A stretch of DNA of 43,312 nt from NCBI GenBank assembly GCA_902794125.1, contig CADBFX010000010.1, positions 1 through 43,312 on the forward strand, in the 5' to 3' direction. The stretch comes from an uncultured Elusimicrobium sp. GTDB taxonomy: Bacteria; Elusimicrobiota; Elusimicrobia; Elusimicrobiales; Elusimicrobiaceae. The first letter of the stretch is position 1, and each line of letters begins with the position of its first letter. Shown here one piece after another: positions 6,837 to 17,030 of the stretch. The notes under the pieces were generated by a model. The model saw only the letters and a list, made by a program, of their open reading frames with translations, was not told where the DNA came from and did not search any database. Made by a program: the position numbers and the translations under genes.

Positions 6837-8384
6837 ATGAAAGTGTTACATACCGATTGTTTAGTAGTAGGTTGCGGCCTAGCCGGGTGCGTCTATGCAC
6901 ACCAAGCCGCTAAAAAAGGTTTAAAGACCTTGATGTTGTGTTGCGGGGAATTGTCCCAAGCCAATAGCGATTTGGCCCAGGGGGGAATTGTCTACGAACC
7001 GAACCTGCAACTAGATGAACTACTTGAAGATGTCCGGTTGGCTACGGCCGGCCTTTGCAATGATGAAGCCGTTAAAACACTTTCTCAAGCCGGTTGCCGG
7101 GCGGTAGAAGAAATTTTTTTAAAAGATGTACAGGTTACTTTTGACCGCGATGAACAAAATAATCTTCGCTTTACACGCGAAGGTGCCCATCGTAAAAACC
7201 GTATCATTTATTCCAAAGATACTACCGGGCACGCCATGCTTTCTTCTTTGCAGCGTGCCGTGCAGCAAAACCCGCTGATTACGGTGCAGGAATATGCATC
7301 CGCTATTGATTTGTTAACGCTTTCCCATAGTTCGCCCGATCCGATAGACCGCTACAAACCGCTTACGGTGTTTGGCGCGTATGTGTTAGATAATAAAACC
7401 GGAGAAGTATATGCTGTTACCGCTAAAAAAACGATTTTAGCTACGGGTGGAGTGGGGCAAGTGTACTGCCACACTACCAACGCCGACCATGCGTATGGGC
7501 ATGGGATTGCCATGGCGTACCGCGTGGGTGCGCGTGTGATGAACATGGAGTACGTGCAATTTCATCCCACGGTGTTTGCCAAAGGGAAAAGTTTTCTTTT
7601 ATCCGAAGCGTTACGGGGGGAAGGTGCTATCTTGCGAAATGCGAAAGGCGAGGCATTTATGCCGCGCTACCACGCCTTGAAAGATTTGGCTCCGCGCGAT
7701 ATTGTTGCCCGCGCTATTGAACAGGAACGGTTAAACACGTCGCATGAGTGCGTCTATTTGGATATTACGGCCAACCCCGCCGAAGAAACGAAAAATCGCT
7801 TCCCGGCCATTTATAAAAAATGTTTGGAAGAAGGGTTTGATATAACGAAAACGCCCGTGCCGGTAGTGCCGGCCGCGCATTATTTTTGTGGCGGCATTTT
7901 TACCACACCACAGGGGCGCACAAACATTTTAAATTTAAACGCAATCGGCGAAACAGCGTGTACCGGTTATCATGGGGCAAACCGTTTGGCCAGCACTTCG
8001 CTCCTAGAAGCGGTGGGCATGGGCTATTTATGTGCCCAGGAAGATGCGCAAGATATTGCGCGGGAAAATTTTTACGTTCCCGAACCTAAACCGTGGGTAC
8101 TCCCTTCTGAAAAACCCGATTTGAATTTAATCAAGCAAGATTTATCCACCTTGCGCCGTACTATGTGGAACTACGTGGGGCTTATTCGCAGTTCCAAACA
8201 TTTGGGCCGTGCCGAAAAGATTTTGCGTCACTTGCATAACGAAATTGATGCTTTCTATAAAGGTACCGCCCTTTGCCAAGAATTGCTGGATTTGCGCAAC
8301 GGCACTCAAACCGCGCTATTAATCACGTACGCGGCGCTTAAGAATAAGCGGTCTATCGGATGTCATTATTTATCGGATAAATAA
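6837..8384 (+). CDS. nadB: L-aspartate oxidase
   Basis: A 515-residue FAD enzyme that oxidises L-aspartate to iminoaspartate, the first step of NAD synthesis. It has the N-terminal FAD motif VVGCGLAGCVYAHQA, SDLAQGGI, the active-site loop REGAHRKNRIIYSKDTTG, QFHPT, the catalytic ALRGEGA stretch, the AAHYFCGGI motif and the GANRLASTSLLEA flavin motif. The C-terminal helical domain ends SIGCHYLSD, replacing the usual SRGxHYR. These marks favour NadB over succinate dehydrogenase or fumarate reductase. nadA and nadC are not adjacent. Initiation looks leaderless. Confidence 0.9.
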   Translation: MKVLHTDCLVVGCGLAGCVYAHQAAKKGLKTLMLCCGELSQANSDLAQGGIVYEPNLQLDELLEDVRLATAGLCNDEAVKTLSQAGCRAVEEIFLKDVQVTFDRDEQNNLRFTREGAHRKNRIIYSKDTTGHAMLSSLQRAVQQNPLITVQEYASAIDLLTLSHSSPDPIDRYKPLTVFGAYVLDNKTGEVYAVTAKKTILATGGVGQVYCHTTNADHAYGHGIAMAYRVGARVMNMEYVQFHPTVFAKGKSFLLSEALRGEGAILRNAKGEAFMPRYHALKDLAPRDIVARAIEQERLNTSHECVYLDITANPAEETKNRFPAIYKKCLEEGFDITKTPVPVVPAAHYFCGGIFTTPQGRTNILNLNAIGETACTGYHGANRLASTSLLEAVGMGYLCAQEDAQDIARENFYVPEPKPWVLPSEKPDLNLIKQDLSTLRRTMWNYVGLIRSSKHLGRAEKILRHLHNEIDAFYKGTALCQELLDLRNGTQTALLITYAALKNKRSIGCHYLSDK

Positions 8385-8401
8385 TTTAAGAGGCTTTTAA
8401 A

Positions 8402-8430
8402 AATCCCCCGCGGTGGCGGGGGATTTTTTA
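8402..8430. terminator. Bidirectional terminator between nadB and the MATE gene
   Basis: Perfect 10-bp stem AATCCCCCGC/GCGGGGGATT (8402-8411, 8416-8425) flanked by A and T runs. The stop of the MATE gene lies at its right edge. Confidence 0.85.
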
Positions 8431-9795
8431 TTGGGAATGTTTTCTGCTGAAGAAGAAGTTTTGATGGTGTTTGTCAAAATACCGTTTTAATAAGATAATA
8501 GCCAGCACTGTGGAAACGGCATCCGCCACTGCCGGAGCCAAAAAGACACCATCCAATTTAAAAAACAGCGGCAAGATAAGCACCAGCGGAATAACGAGTA
8601 AAATCTGCCGGGAAAGGCTGAGTAGCGCGGCTTTAAGCGGGCGGTTAATGGCCTGAAAGAAACAAGTAGCCAATATCTGTAGCGAAATAACGGGCAGAAA
8701 TAAATTAAAAATACGTAACACGCGGGCAGATAACGTGATGAGTGCCGTGTCTTGGGAATTAAACACTGTGGCAATCGGCCCCGCAAACACTTCAATAAGA
8801 ACAAACCCCACACTCGCAATAACCGTTCCCCAACGAATGGCCATTTTAAGTGTTTGGATAGACGTTTTGTATTTCCGCGCGCCGTGATTGTAGCCGATAA
8901 GCGGTTGTGCTCCCTGTGCAATACCCAACAGCGGCATGAGCACTAGCGTGTTGACACTGACCGCAATTCCGACGGCCGATATAGCCAAATTGCCACCGTA
9001 TTTTAAAAGCGCGTGGTTCAAAATTACGTTAAGCAAACTGGTGGCAATTTGAAAAGCAAATTGCGAAAACCCAATAGCAAGGGTTTGTGTTACAATAGAT
9101 TTTTTTAAAAAACAATCTTTCCAGCGTAAACGGTAGATGCTGTCGCCGCCCGTAAAAAACCACATCACCCACATAAAGGATACGGTTTGTCCACACACGG
9201 TAGCGGCGGCAGCCCCTTTAATGCCCCAATGAAAGCCGAAAATAAATAATGGCCCTAACGCGATGTTGATAAAAGCTCCAATAAATTGCGTGGCCATGGC
9301 CGTTTTGGGCCGGCCCGACGAGCGGATGAAGTTGTTTAGCCCGGCTCCAATTCCAAAAAGTAGGTAGCCCGGTAAAACAACCAGGGCATAATCGCGGGCA
9401 TAAGGGAGGATTTGCTCGTCGGCTCCTAAAAAAGATAAGAACGGGTCCAAGAATAAATAACTAAACACCGTAAGCACGACGGAAACAAGTGTCAGTAAAG
9501 TAAAACCGTTTCCTAAAATGCGTTGGGCTTCTTCGTGGTTTTTTTCTCCCAAACGAATGGAGAATAACGCATTACTTCCTACCCCGATAAGCGCACTAAA
9601 CCCCAAAAATAAAAGCCCTAACGGGAACAGTACCGTAATTCCGGCCAGTCCGTTTGCGCCGACGTCTTGCCCAACGTAAATGCGGGAGATGATATTATAA
9701 AGCGCATTGACGAACATTCCGGCCATAGCAGGAGCGGAAAATTTAATCAGCAGCGAAGAAAGGGCTTTATCTTTAAACGGATTTTTGGTATTCAT
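8428..9795 (-). CDS. MATE family efflux transporter
   Basis: A 455-residue inner-membrane protein with about 12 hydrophobic helices in two similar halves. Each half opens with an FSxPAMAGMFVNALYN-type or TLAIGFSQFAFQ helix, typical of the NorM/DinF superfamily. It probably exports cationic drugs or metabolites using a Na+ or H+ gradient; the substrate cannot be told. TATAAA (9803-9808) ends 7 nt before the ATG with no ribosome site between, so initiation looks leaderless. It is a single gene converging on nadB. Confidence 0.9.
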   Translation of the reverse strand: MNTKNPFKDKALSSLLIKFSAPAMAGMFVNALYNIISRIYVGQDVGANGLAGITVLFPLGLLFLGFSALIGVGSNALFSIRLGEKNHEEAQRILGNGFTLLTLVSVVLTVFSYLFLDPFLSFLGADEQILPYARDYALVVLPGYLLFGIGAGLNNFIRSSGRPKTAMATQFIGAFINIALGPLFIFGFHWGIKGAAAATVCGQTVSFMWVMWFFTGGDSIYRLRWKDCFLKKSIVTQTLAIGFSQFAFQIATSLLNVILNHALLKYGGNLAISAVGIAVSVNTLVLMPLLGIAQGAQPLIGYNHGARKYKTSIQTLKMAIRWGTVIASVGFVLIEVFAGPIATVFNSQDTALITLSARVLRIFNLFLPVISLQILATCFFQAINRPLKAALLSLSRQILLVIPLVLILPLFFKLDGVFLAPAVADAVSTVLAIILLKRYFDKHHQNFFFSRKHSQ

Positions 9796-9802
9796 ACGAA
9801 GT

Positions 9803-9808
9803 TTTATA
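9803..9808 (-). promoter_or_regulatory. -10 element of the MATE gene, leaderless arrangement
   Basis: Minus-strand TATAAA with 7 nt to the start codon at 9795. A TTGATA lies upstream at a 15-nt spacing. Confidence 0.45.
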
Positions 9809-9921
9809 CTCTTTTTATTATTTTATCAAAAAATGAGGGATACTTAAATTTATAAAAAAATGCTTGTTTTTTTTCGCTTTATCTTATACACTTATAATAT
9901 CTGGGAATGGGAGAAAATTTT

Positions 9922-11217
9922 ATGAAAAAATTATATTTATTGTTGTTGCTGGGGATTTGTATGCCGGCCGCAGCGGAAATGGTTTCAACCATCAGTTATA
10001 ATCCGTCGCGCTTGGGGCAATATTCTTCGTTGAAAATTGCCAACTCTGCGGCGTTTTTGGGTGGTTTGTCCACCGGGAGTTTGGATATTAATAGTGCTAC
10101 TACCATGACAAACCAAACCTTGGATAATTTTTCCTTTGGGCTTATCCAAGGGGGAGAAAGCACTATTGATATGGAAAATGTGGTGTTTCACAACTCTTCT
10201 AATTGGAGTAGTGCTACGGACGCCTCTAACGAGTCTTTTGCGGCCTTCGGCTCTTCAACTGCTACCGTAAAAGGCGGCGTGGCCACCTTTAGGGCAGATT
10301 CGTTTATTAACGAGTTAAGGGGCAATAATTTGCTGCTCAAAGTCAATAAATTGAATACAAGTAACACATTAACTATTAACGGAGAGGGCGGACAGAAACT
10401 TTCCGTTGGTAGCCGGGACACAAGAGGTCTCTTTTTAGCGGGAAATGATATCCCTGTTATTTCCACCAATACGGTAATTGATTATAATGGAGACGGTACT
10501 CCGTCCGGGAAAAACGTGGTCTTGACTAACAAGGCTGCCTGTAGCTTGAAGTGGGTGAAACGGAAAACGAATGATGGGCAAGAGGTCTATGTCCTTGCCC
10601 TGGGAGATCTCTGCCACCCTGAAATTGAATTACCTACGGGTTGTTTAAACCCAACCGGAAGCGTTGGGGCTACTTACACCAGTCTATGTTCTCAAGTATT
10701 GGGAACTGATTATAGGGGAACTGTTACCTATACATGCACAAAGGTTACTGCGGGACGGTATACATGGGAAGAGAATACGTCTGCTTGTATTAAAAGACTA
10801 GATCCGGATCCTATTGAAGAGGAAGAGGAGGGGAATATTACCTGCTTGACCGGGTTTAGTTGGAAAACCTCCGGGTCGGGTCCGAGTTATGAAGCTAGTT
10901 GGCGCAATAACGGTAGAACTATGGATATGAAGTGTGATGGTAGCACCCAGTATATCGGTTGTGCAGCGGGAAAAGAGTGCAATTGTGAGCCGGGGAAGCT
11001 CTACGTATGGTACGATACGTACGGATGTCGCAGAGATTCTGAAAAACCCAATCAGAACGAGTCTTATACTAGTAAAATTGGTTGGTATTGTGCTAGATGC
11101 GGCAAAGTAACTTCTTTAAGTAAGTGTGCTTCTACACCGAAGAATATGAATGGTAAAGCGTGTAGTACGGGGGGGACCCAAAGCGGCAATGAGATAATAG
11201 ATTTGTCCGGACACTAA
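9922..11217 (+). CDS. Secreted protein of unknown family with a Cys-rich C-terminus
   Basis: A 431-residue exported protein. I do not recognise the family. It has a Sec signal peptide (MKKLYLLLLLGICMPAAA, cut near AEM). A Ser/Thr/Asn-rich N-terminal half (about residues 20-215) contains repeated short beta-strand patterns, suggesting a beta-rich or fibre-like fold. A run of acidic residues (EEEEE) near residue 300 is followed by a C-terminal part with many Cys. These are arranged as small modules and probably form disulfides in the periplasm or outside the cell. Start 9922 is chosen because GGGAG lies 8 nt before it; the in-frame ATG at 9907 would precede that site. A terminator separates it from the macroglobulin gene, so it is its own unit. 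Confidence 0.7.
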   Translation: MKKLYLLLLLGICMPAAAEMVSTISYNPSRLGQYSSLKIANSAAFLGGLSTGSLDINSATTMTNQTLDNFSFGLIQGGESTIDMENVVFHNSSNWSSATDASNESFAAFGSSTATVKGGVATFRADSFINELRGNNLLLKVNKLNTSNTLTINGEGGQKLSVGSRDTRGLFLAGNDIPVISTNTVIDYNGDGTPSGKNVVLTNKAACSLKWVKRKTNDGQEVYVLALGDLCHPEIELPTGCLNPTGSVGATYTSLCSQVLGTDYRGTVTYTCTKVTAGRYTWEENTSACIKRLDPDPIEEEEEGNITCLTGFSWKTSGSGPSYEASWRNNGRTMDMKCDGSTQYIGCAAGKECNCEPGKLYVWYDTYGCRRDSEKPNQNESYTSKIGWYCARCGKVTSLSKCASTPKNMNGKACSTGGTQSGNEIIDLSGH

Positions 11218-11246
11218 TAGTAGTTTGTAGGTAAGCAGCCTTTATC

Positions 11247-11280
11247 AAAACACCCCGGGTTTGCTCCCGGGGTGTTTTTT
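11247..11280 (+). terminator. Terminator after the Cys-rich secreted protein
   Basis: CACCCCGGG/CCCGGGGTG stem (11251-11259, 11266-11274) with T-run; an A-run precedes it. Confidence 0.85.
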
Positions 11281-11378
11281 CGCCCCCAAGCAGCGGAAAA
11301 GTTTTACCAACCGCAAAATGGTATTTTTCCTATGATTAAATGCTAAAATATACCTATCTTACTAAGAAGAGGGTATAT

Positions 11379-14300
11379 ATGAAAAAATTTTACCAACTGC
11401 TAGTTGCTTCAGCCGCTTTTTTATGTTTGCCGACAGCCGGATTTTCCGCACCGGCTTTAAAAGTGCTTTCCGCCGCACCCAAAGGGTTTCAATCGGCTTC
11501 CGGTCGTCAAGCCGTTTCCGTTACGTTTAACAAACCCGTAGCGGCCTTGTCGGAAGATACCGCTTTTTCTGTGGAAGATTGCCCTTTGCAAGTAACCCCT
11601 TCTGTTCCGGGCACTTGCCGTTTTGTGGGCACGCAGACGCTTCAATTTGAACCGCTGTCCGATTGGCCCGTAGCCACTCGTTTTATTGCACGGGTGCGCA
11701 AAGGGTTTGCATCCCGCGTATCTGCCGAGCAGTTAGCCAATCCCTATACCTTTTCATTTACTACCCAAACCCCGCAAGTGCAAGCCGTCTATCCGCAAAC
11801 CAACGAACATTGGATCAGTCTAAACCCCACCTTATATGTTGTTTTTAATATGCCGGTGAATGTAAAAGAATTATCCAAGTATGCTTCTTTAACGGCGGAC
11901 GGACACACCACCGCTGTTTCGGCCCGCCCTATTACCGAAGAAGAGTACACTAAAAATTTTTCTTATATTCCTTCTGCCAAACAAGTAGTTGCCTTACTGC
12001 CAACACAGCCCTTACAAAGCGGTCGTTCCTATACGCTTCGTCTGGCCCAGGGTTTAAAAGCACTGGACGGAGAAGAAGGCATGGCGCAAGCCCATACATC
12101 CACGTTCTTTACTTATCCGGCCCTTACGGTGCAAGGCACGCTGACAGACGGGTGCTTGCCTTACACACCCGGGGTGCGTTTTTCGTCGCCGGTGCGGCTG
12201 CGGGAACTTATCAGCCAGTTGGAAATTTCGCCCGCCACGGCTTTGCGTAAATTGTCCGATTCGGAACTGGACGCCTTGGGTAACGAAGTTGTCATCCGCC
12301 CGGAAAATCTGTCCAAAGATATGGCGGCCATTTATAAAAAACGCTATAACGTGACGGATGAAGAACTGAAACAAGGGGCTGCTTTCTTCTTTATGCCTCT
12401 TTCCTTTTTAGAGTTAAAAGCCGGCCAACCGGTGACGCTTCGCGTGAGCAAAAATTTGCGGGATATTTACGGTCAAACACTCGGGCAAGATGTTACGATT
12501 ACCGTGCAAAATAGCGGTTATTGCCCGGCGGCGGAATTTGCCGGCGGGTTTGGCGTGTTGGAAAGTTATTTACCTGCGCGCCTTCCGATAGAAGTGATGA
12601 ACCTTCCTATCTTATCCGTCCGCGCGGCTCGTTTTAACAAAGAAAATTTTATTCCTTTTGCTCAGCAAAATAGCCGCTATTGCCAGCCCAAAGCGTTGGA
12701 TAACCCCACCTTTAACGGGCCGTACACTTTATCCAATGTGCGCAATAAGTCATTACGTACTTTCTTTGATTTGTCGCTCTTTAAACCCAGTGCCAAAGAC
12801 AGCATCGTTTTTACACAAGTAAAATTGCCCCGTAGCGGCGCAGAAGATGATTGCTGGACGGCGGCCACTACCAACTTGACCGACGTAGGCCTCACGTTAA
12901 AAACATCGCCTTCTTCCATTTTAATATGGGCTACTTCGTTAGAAACCGGTAGCCCGATGCCTAATCTGGAAGTAGAACTGCGCGACACACAAAACACCAT
13001 TGTTTGGTCGGGATCTACCGATATGAACGGTTTGGCACGCGCCCCCGGCTGGAAAGAGTTGGACGTAAAAGTTCCGTCTTGGGGACAACCCAAATTATAC
13101 GCTTTTGCCTCCAGCTTGGGCGGAGACGGCGTTGTCACTACGGAGTTTAACGAGGGCATAGAGCCGTGGCGGTTTAATTTAGATTACGAATATAATCCGC
13201 AATCGGCAGCCATGCGCGTTTCCTTGTTTACCGAGCGCGGTATCTACCGGCCCGGGGAAACAGTCTATTTAAAAGGTGTTTCGCGCCGGCTTCAAAAAGG
13301 TGCTTGGGCACTACCCAAAGGCCAAAAAGGAACCTTAGTGGTGAGCGACGTCACCGGGCAAGAAATTGTGAAAAAAGAAGTAGCAATTTCCAACGATATG
13401 GGTACGTTTAACGAGTCGTTTAAAGTGCCTGCGTCTGCCCATACCGGTATGTGGGATGTTTCCTTTACGCCCGCTGTTCCCGGAACAACGGATCCTTCCT
13501 CTTACTATACTTCCTTTCGGGTAGAAGCCGTAAAACAGGCCGATTTTAAAGTAACTTTGCTTGCACAGCAACAGAATTATTTATCCGGACAGGAAGCTAA
13601 TTTTGCCGGTTCTGCCGTTTATAATTTTGGGGCTCCGTTAGCACAAGTTCCTGCCAAATGGACGCTAAAACGGGAAATGGCTTGGTTTGAACCGAAAGGT
13701 TTTAACGATTATACCTTTACGCCGTATTTCTTACGGCAAGATGAGTACCGCCAAAACGGACAAGTGGTATTAAGTTCTTCCGGCAAGACGGACGATAAAG
13801 GGGCATTCTCGTTTGCGGCGCGTTTACCGCAAGTGCAAACGCCGACTCAAGTATATGCAGAAGCAGATGTGCAATCGCCGGCGCGGCAGAATTTATTTGC
13901 CCGCACTTCGGTTATGGTGCACCCGGCCTCGTTCTATTTAGGGACAAAGGTACTCACGGAAGACGCCCGCGCCGGCCAACCGGTTCAGGTGGAAGTGATT
14001 GCGCTGACTACCGACGGCCAACGCACCGATACAACCAACGTGGTTGCCCAAATTCGCAAGATACAATGGTATAGTGTGCGCAAAGTTGGTTTATCGGGCC
14101 GTTTGGAATGGGTCAGCGAACGGCAAGAACAGCAACTTCCTTCCCAAACCTTTGATGTGAGTGCGAAAGGTAGCACCTTCTCGTTTACGCCCCAAGAAGG
14201 GGGAAATTATCAAGTTACCTTAGTGTCGGCTGATGCACAAGGTCACCAAGTGCTGGGTGGATTTGATGTCATGGTTTACGGCGAAGGCGAGGCCTATTGG

Positions 14301-17027
14301 CAACGCAACGACCACGATATTTTAACACTGAAACAAGATAAAAATACGTATAAGCCGGGTCAAAAAGCGCGGATTTCGCTGGAATCTCCGTATGAAAATG
14401 CGTTAGCACTTGTTACGGTGGAACGGGAAGGCATTTTAGATGCCTGGACGACTTACGTGAAAGGCGGCGCCGATTATGTGGAAGTTCCGATTAAAGAAAA
14501 TTATTTGCCCAACGTATACGTTAGCGTAACGCTCGTGCGTGGACGTTCCGGTGCGGCCACGGATGAAAAAGGTGTTGATTTGGGTAAGCCGCAAGGAAAA
14601 GTCGGTTATGTAAATTTGACAGTGGAACCGGCTTCCAAACGGTTAAATGTAGAAGTAAAAACCAACCGTACTCAGTTCCGTCCCGGTGAAGAAGTTACCG
14701 TTAAATTGACCACCAAATCCGGCCGCAAAGGTGTGCCGGCCGAAGTGGTTTTGTGGGCGGTGGACGAAGGAATGTTGGCCTTAACCAACTACAAACGGCC
14801 GGACTTATTTAAAGAATTTTATGGTGATCGTCCGATTTCCGTTTTCACGGCTGATAACCGCGCTTACGTAATCGGTCAGCGCAACTTCGGCGAGAAAGGG
14901 GAAAACCGCGGAGGTGGCGGCGGTGCCAATGCCAAATTGGGCGGTGCTGATTTGCGCAGTAATTTCTCGTTTGTTCCGTATTTTAATGCTATTGTAAAAA
15001 CGGATGCAAAAGGGCGCGCAGAAGTATCGTTTAAATTGCCGGATAATTTGACGAAATTCCGCATTTTTGCCGTGGCTGTTCGCACGGATGAATTCGGGGC
15101 GGGGGAAACAGAAGTAAAAGTTTCCAAACCGCTGATGATTACTCCTAACTTGCCGCGTTTTGCCCGCAAGGCGGACCGTTTTTCGTGCGGGGCGGTAGTG
15201 TATAACTACGAAGATAAAAAAGGACAGCTGACCGTTTCTGCCCAAGCCACGGGAGCGTTACAATTGGCCGGACCGGCGGTGCAAGGTATATATGTGCCGT
15301 TGGGTCAAGCCAAAGCAGTATACTGGCCGTGTGTGGCGGACCAAAACGGAAAAGCCCAAGTAAAATTTGAAGTCAAAGGGGCGAAATCTTCTGACGGCGT
15401 TTTAACAGATATTTCCGTTCAGTCTATTGAAAAACCGCAAACACTTGCGTTGTATGCAGCTACGGATTCTAAGCAAAAAGAACTCTTGGATAAGCCGGGC
15501 CATTTGGATCCGCAAGCCGCTAACGAAGTAAAAATAGCACTTTCTTCTACGGCTTTGCTGAATTTAAAAGGGTCGCTGGTATATTTGTGGGATTATCCGT
15601 ATGATTGTTTGGAACAATTGATGTCCAAGATTTTACCGGTGGTGGAAGGTAGTGCGCTGTTGCAAGATTTTAAATTGGCAGACACGAGTGAACTTCGCAC
15701 CCGCGCCCAAGCCATTTTGGATCGCATTGCTCAGTACCAACACACCAGTGGCGGTTTTGGTTATTGGCCGGATTCTCAGCCGGATCCGTACGTTACAGCT
15801 TACACGCTAGACGTATGCGAACGGGCGCGTCAGGCCGGGTTCACTGTACCGACGGCTGAATTACAGAAAGCCGCCAACTGGTTAGAAACGGCTTTTAACA
15901 AAAATCAAGTACGGGCGTATAGTTATAGTTCGTATGAAACGGACATTACCCGCGCTTACAGCGTCTATGTGTTAATGATGTATGGCAAACACATGACGGC
16001 TCCTTTCAATACGCTCTATGCACAGCGTAATTCGCTGCCGGTACCGGCTGTTGCCTATTTGTTAAAGGCAGCTCATCAATCCAACCGCTCGGAGGCGTTT
16101 AAGCAAGCATTGGCGCAACAATTACTCAATAAGGCCGTGCATACGCCGCAATCGGTATATTTTACTGTTCCGGTTTACTTGCCTTGGATTCACATCAACG
16201 ATGTGACCACTACGGCTTTGGCCTTGGATGCTTTCTTACAAACCAAGCAGCCCTTCGCCCAAGCTTTCCAAACGGTAACGTGGCTCTTGCAGCAACTCAA
16301 TGCCCAAGGTCATTGGGATTCCACCACTAATAATGCGGCGGTATTTCAAGCCTTGCAACGCTATTACCAAACCCAAGAAACCGCGGTGCCTGATTTTGAA
16401 GCGCAGGCAAACGTAAATGGGCAAACAGTGTTATCACCGGTGTTTAAAGGACGTTCAGTGGAAGAAGTGGAAGCGATTGTTCCGTTTGCGCAAGCGTATG
16501 CAGACGGGAGCGAAACGTATGTGAATCTTTCCAAAAACGGGGTTGGAACGCTTTATTATTCGTTGGCGCAAACGTACCAGCCCTTGGATTACGACAAGCC
16601 CGTACAAGCCGGTTTTAGCATTAGCCGGGCGATTACGGCGTTAGACGGTTCTGCTGTAAAAGAAATTGTAGCAGGCGAGCGCTATCATGTAACGTTGACG
16701 GTAAATACACCGGCCGACCGCCATTTTGTGGTAGTGGAAGACTTTGTGCCGGCCGGGTTTGAAATTGTGAATACGTCGCTGGCGACGGAATCGGCCCAAC
16801 AGGCTCAGCAATTGGCCGGGAAGAATAGATGGTTCTACCGCAGCGAAAAATATGATGACCATATCGCGGCGTTTGCCGATTACTTGCCCGCCGGAGAACA
16901 CACCTATACCTACACCGTTAGTGTGCTGGCGGAAGGGGAGTTTGCCTACCCGGCTGCTTGGGCGAGTTTGTTGTATGAACCGGCCGTATTCGGACGGACA
17001 GCTACTTCTGAGGTTACTGTTCGTTAA
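11379..17027 (+). CDS. Bacterial alpha-2-macroglobulin with thioester motif
   Basis: An 1882-residue periplasmic protease trap, like E. coli YfhM. The N-terminus is a Sec signal (MKKFYQLLVASAAFLCLPTAGFS) without a lipobox Cys, so it is probably soluble; E. coli YfhM is a lipoprotein. Many macroglobulin beta domains follow, including the RGIYRPGETVYLKG module (about residue 620) and the LWAVDEGMLALTNY region. The thioester motif Cys1410-Leu-Glu-Gln is intact, followed by the alpha-alpha toroid (GGFGYWPDSQPDPYVTAYTL). A Gly-rich stretch near residue 1183 may be the flexible or bait-like segment. The start at 11379 follows AGAGGG and a normal signal peptide. pbpC starts 3 nt after its stop; this pairing is widespread and links protease defence to wall repair. 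Confidence 0.92.
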   Translation: MKKFYQLLVASAAFLCLPTAGFSAPALKVLSAAPKGFQSASGRQAVSVTFNKPVAALSEDTAFSVEDCPLQVTPSVPGTCRFVGTQTLQFEPLSDWPVATRFIARVRKGFASRVSAEQLANPYTFSFTTQTPQVQAVYPQTNEHWISLNPTLYVVFNMPVNVKELSKYASLTADGHTTAVSARPITEEEYTKNFSYIPSAKQVVALLPTQPLQSGRSYTLRLAQGLKALDGEEGMAQAHTSTFFTYPALTVQGTLTDGCLPYTPGVRFSSPVRLRELISQLEISPATALRKLSDSELDALGNEVVIRPENLSKDMAAIYKKRYNVTDEELKQGAAFFFMPLSFLELKAGQPVTLRVSKNLRDIYGQTLGQDVTITVQNSGYCPAAEFAGGFGVLESYLPARLPIEVMNLPILSVRAARFNKENFIPFAQQNSRYCQPKALDNPTFNGPYTLSNVRNKSLRTFFDLSLFKPSAKDSIVFTQVKLPRSGAEDDCWTAATTNLTDVGLTLKTSPSSILIWATSLETGSPMPNLEVELRDTQNTIVWSGSTDMNGLARAPGWKELDVKVPSWGQPKLYAFASSLGGDGVVTTEFNEGIEPWRFNLDYEYNPQSAAMRVSLFTERGIYRPGETVYLKGVSRRLQKGAWALPKGQKGTLVVSDVTGQEIVKKEVAISNDMGTFNESFKVPASAHTGMWDVSFTPAVPGTTDPSSYYTSFRVEAVKQADFKVTLLAQQQNYLSGQEANFAGSAVYNFGAPLAQVPAKWTLKREMAWFEPKGFNDYTFTPYFLRQDEYRQNGQVVLSSSGKTDDKGAFSFAARLPQVQTPTQVYAEADVQSPARQNLFARTSVMVHPASFYLGTKVLTEDARAGQPVQVEVIALTTDGQRTDTTNVVAQIRKIQWYSVRKVGLSGRLEWVSERQEQQLPSQTFDVSAKGSTFSFTPQEGGNYQVTLVSADAQGHQVLGGFDVMVYGEGEAYWQRNDHDILTLKQDKNTYKPGQKARISLESPYENALALVTVEREGILDAWTTYVKGGADYVEVPIKENYLPNVYVSVTLVRGRSGAATDEKGVDLGKPQGKVGYVNLTVEPASKRLNVEVKTNRTQFRPGEEVTVKLTTKSGRKGVPAEVVLWAVDEGMLALTNYKRPDLFKEFYGDRPISVFTADNRAYVIGQRNFGEKGENRGGGGGANAKLGGADLRSNFSFVPYFNAIVKTDAKGRAEVSFKLPDNLTKFRIFAVAVRTDEFGAGETEVKVSKPLMITPNLPRFARKADRFSCGAVVYNYEDKKGQLTVSAQATGALQLAGPAVQGIYVPLGQAKAVYWPCVADQNGKAQVKFEVKGAKSSDGVLTDISVQSIEKPQTLALYAATDSKQKELLDKPGHLDPQAANEVKIALSSTALLNLKGSLVYLWDYPYDCLEQLMSKILPVVEGSALLQDFKLADTSELRTRAQAILDRIAQYQHTSGGFGYWPDSQPDPYVTAYTLDVCERARQAGFTVPTAELQKAANWLETAFNKNQVRAYSYSSYETDITRAYSVYVLMMYGKHMTAPFNTLYAQRNSLPVPAVAYLLKAAHQSNRSEAFKQALAQQLLNKAVHTPQSVYFTVPVYLPWIHINDVTTTALALDAFLQTKQPFAQAFQTVTWLLQQLNAQGHWDSTTNNAAVFQALQRYYQTQETAVPDFEAQANVNGQTVLSPVFKGRSVEEVEAIVPFAQAYADGSETYVNLSKNGVGTLYYSLAQTYQPLDYDKPVQAGFSISRAITALDGSAVKEIVAGERYHVTLTVNTPADRHFVVVEDFVPAGFEIVNTSLATESAQQAQQLAGKNRWFYRSEKYDDHIAAFADYLPAGEHTYTYTVSVLAEGEFAYPAAWASLLYEPAVFGRTATSEVTVR

Positions 17028-17030
17028 TTT

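Noticed and set aside
12677-13159. Minus-strand frame of 160 codons inside the macroglobulin gene
   Set aside because: No ribosome site or family pattern; it lies fully inside a strong coding region.
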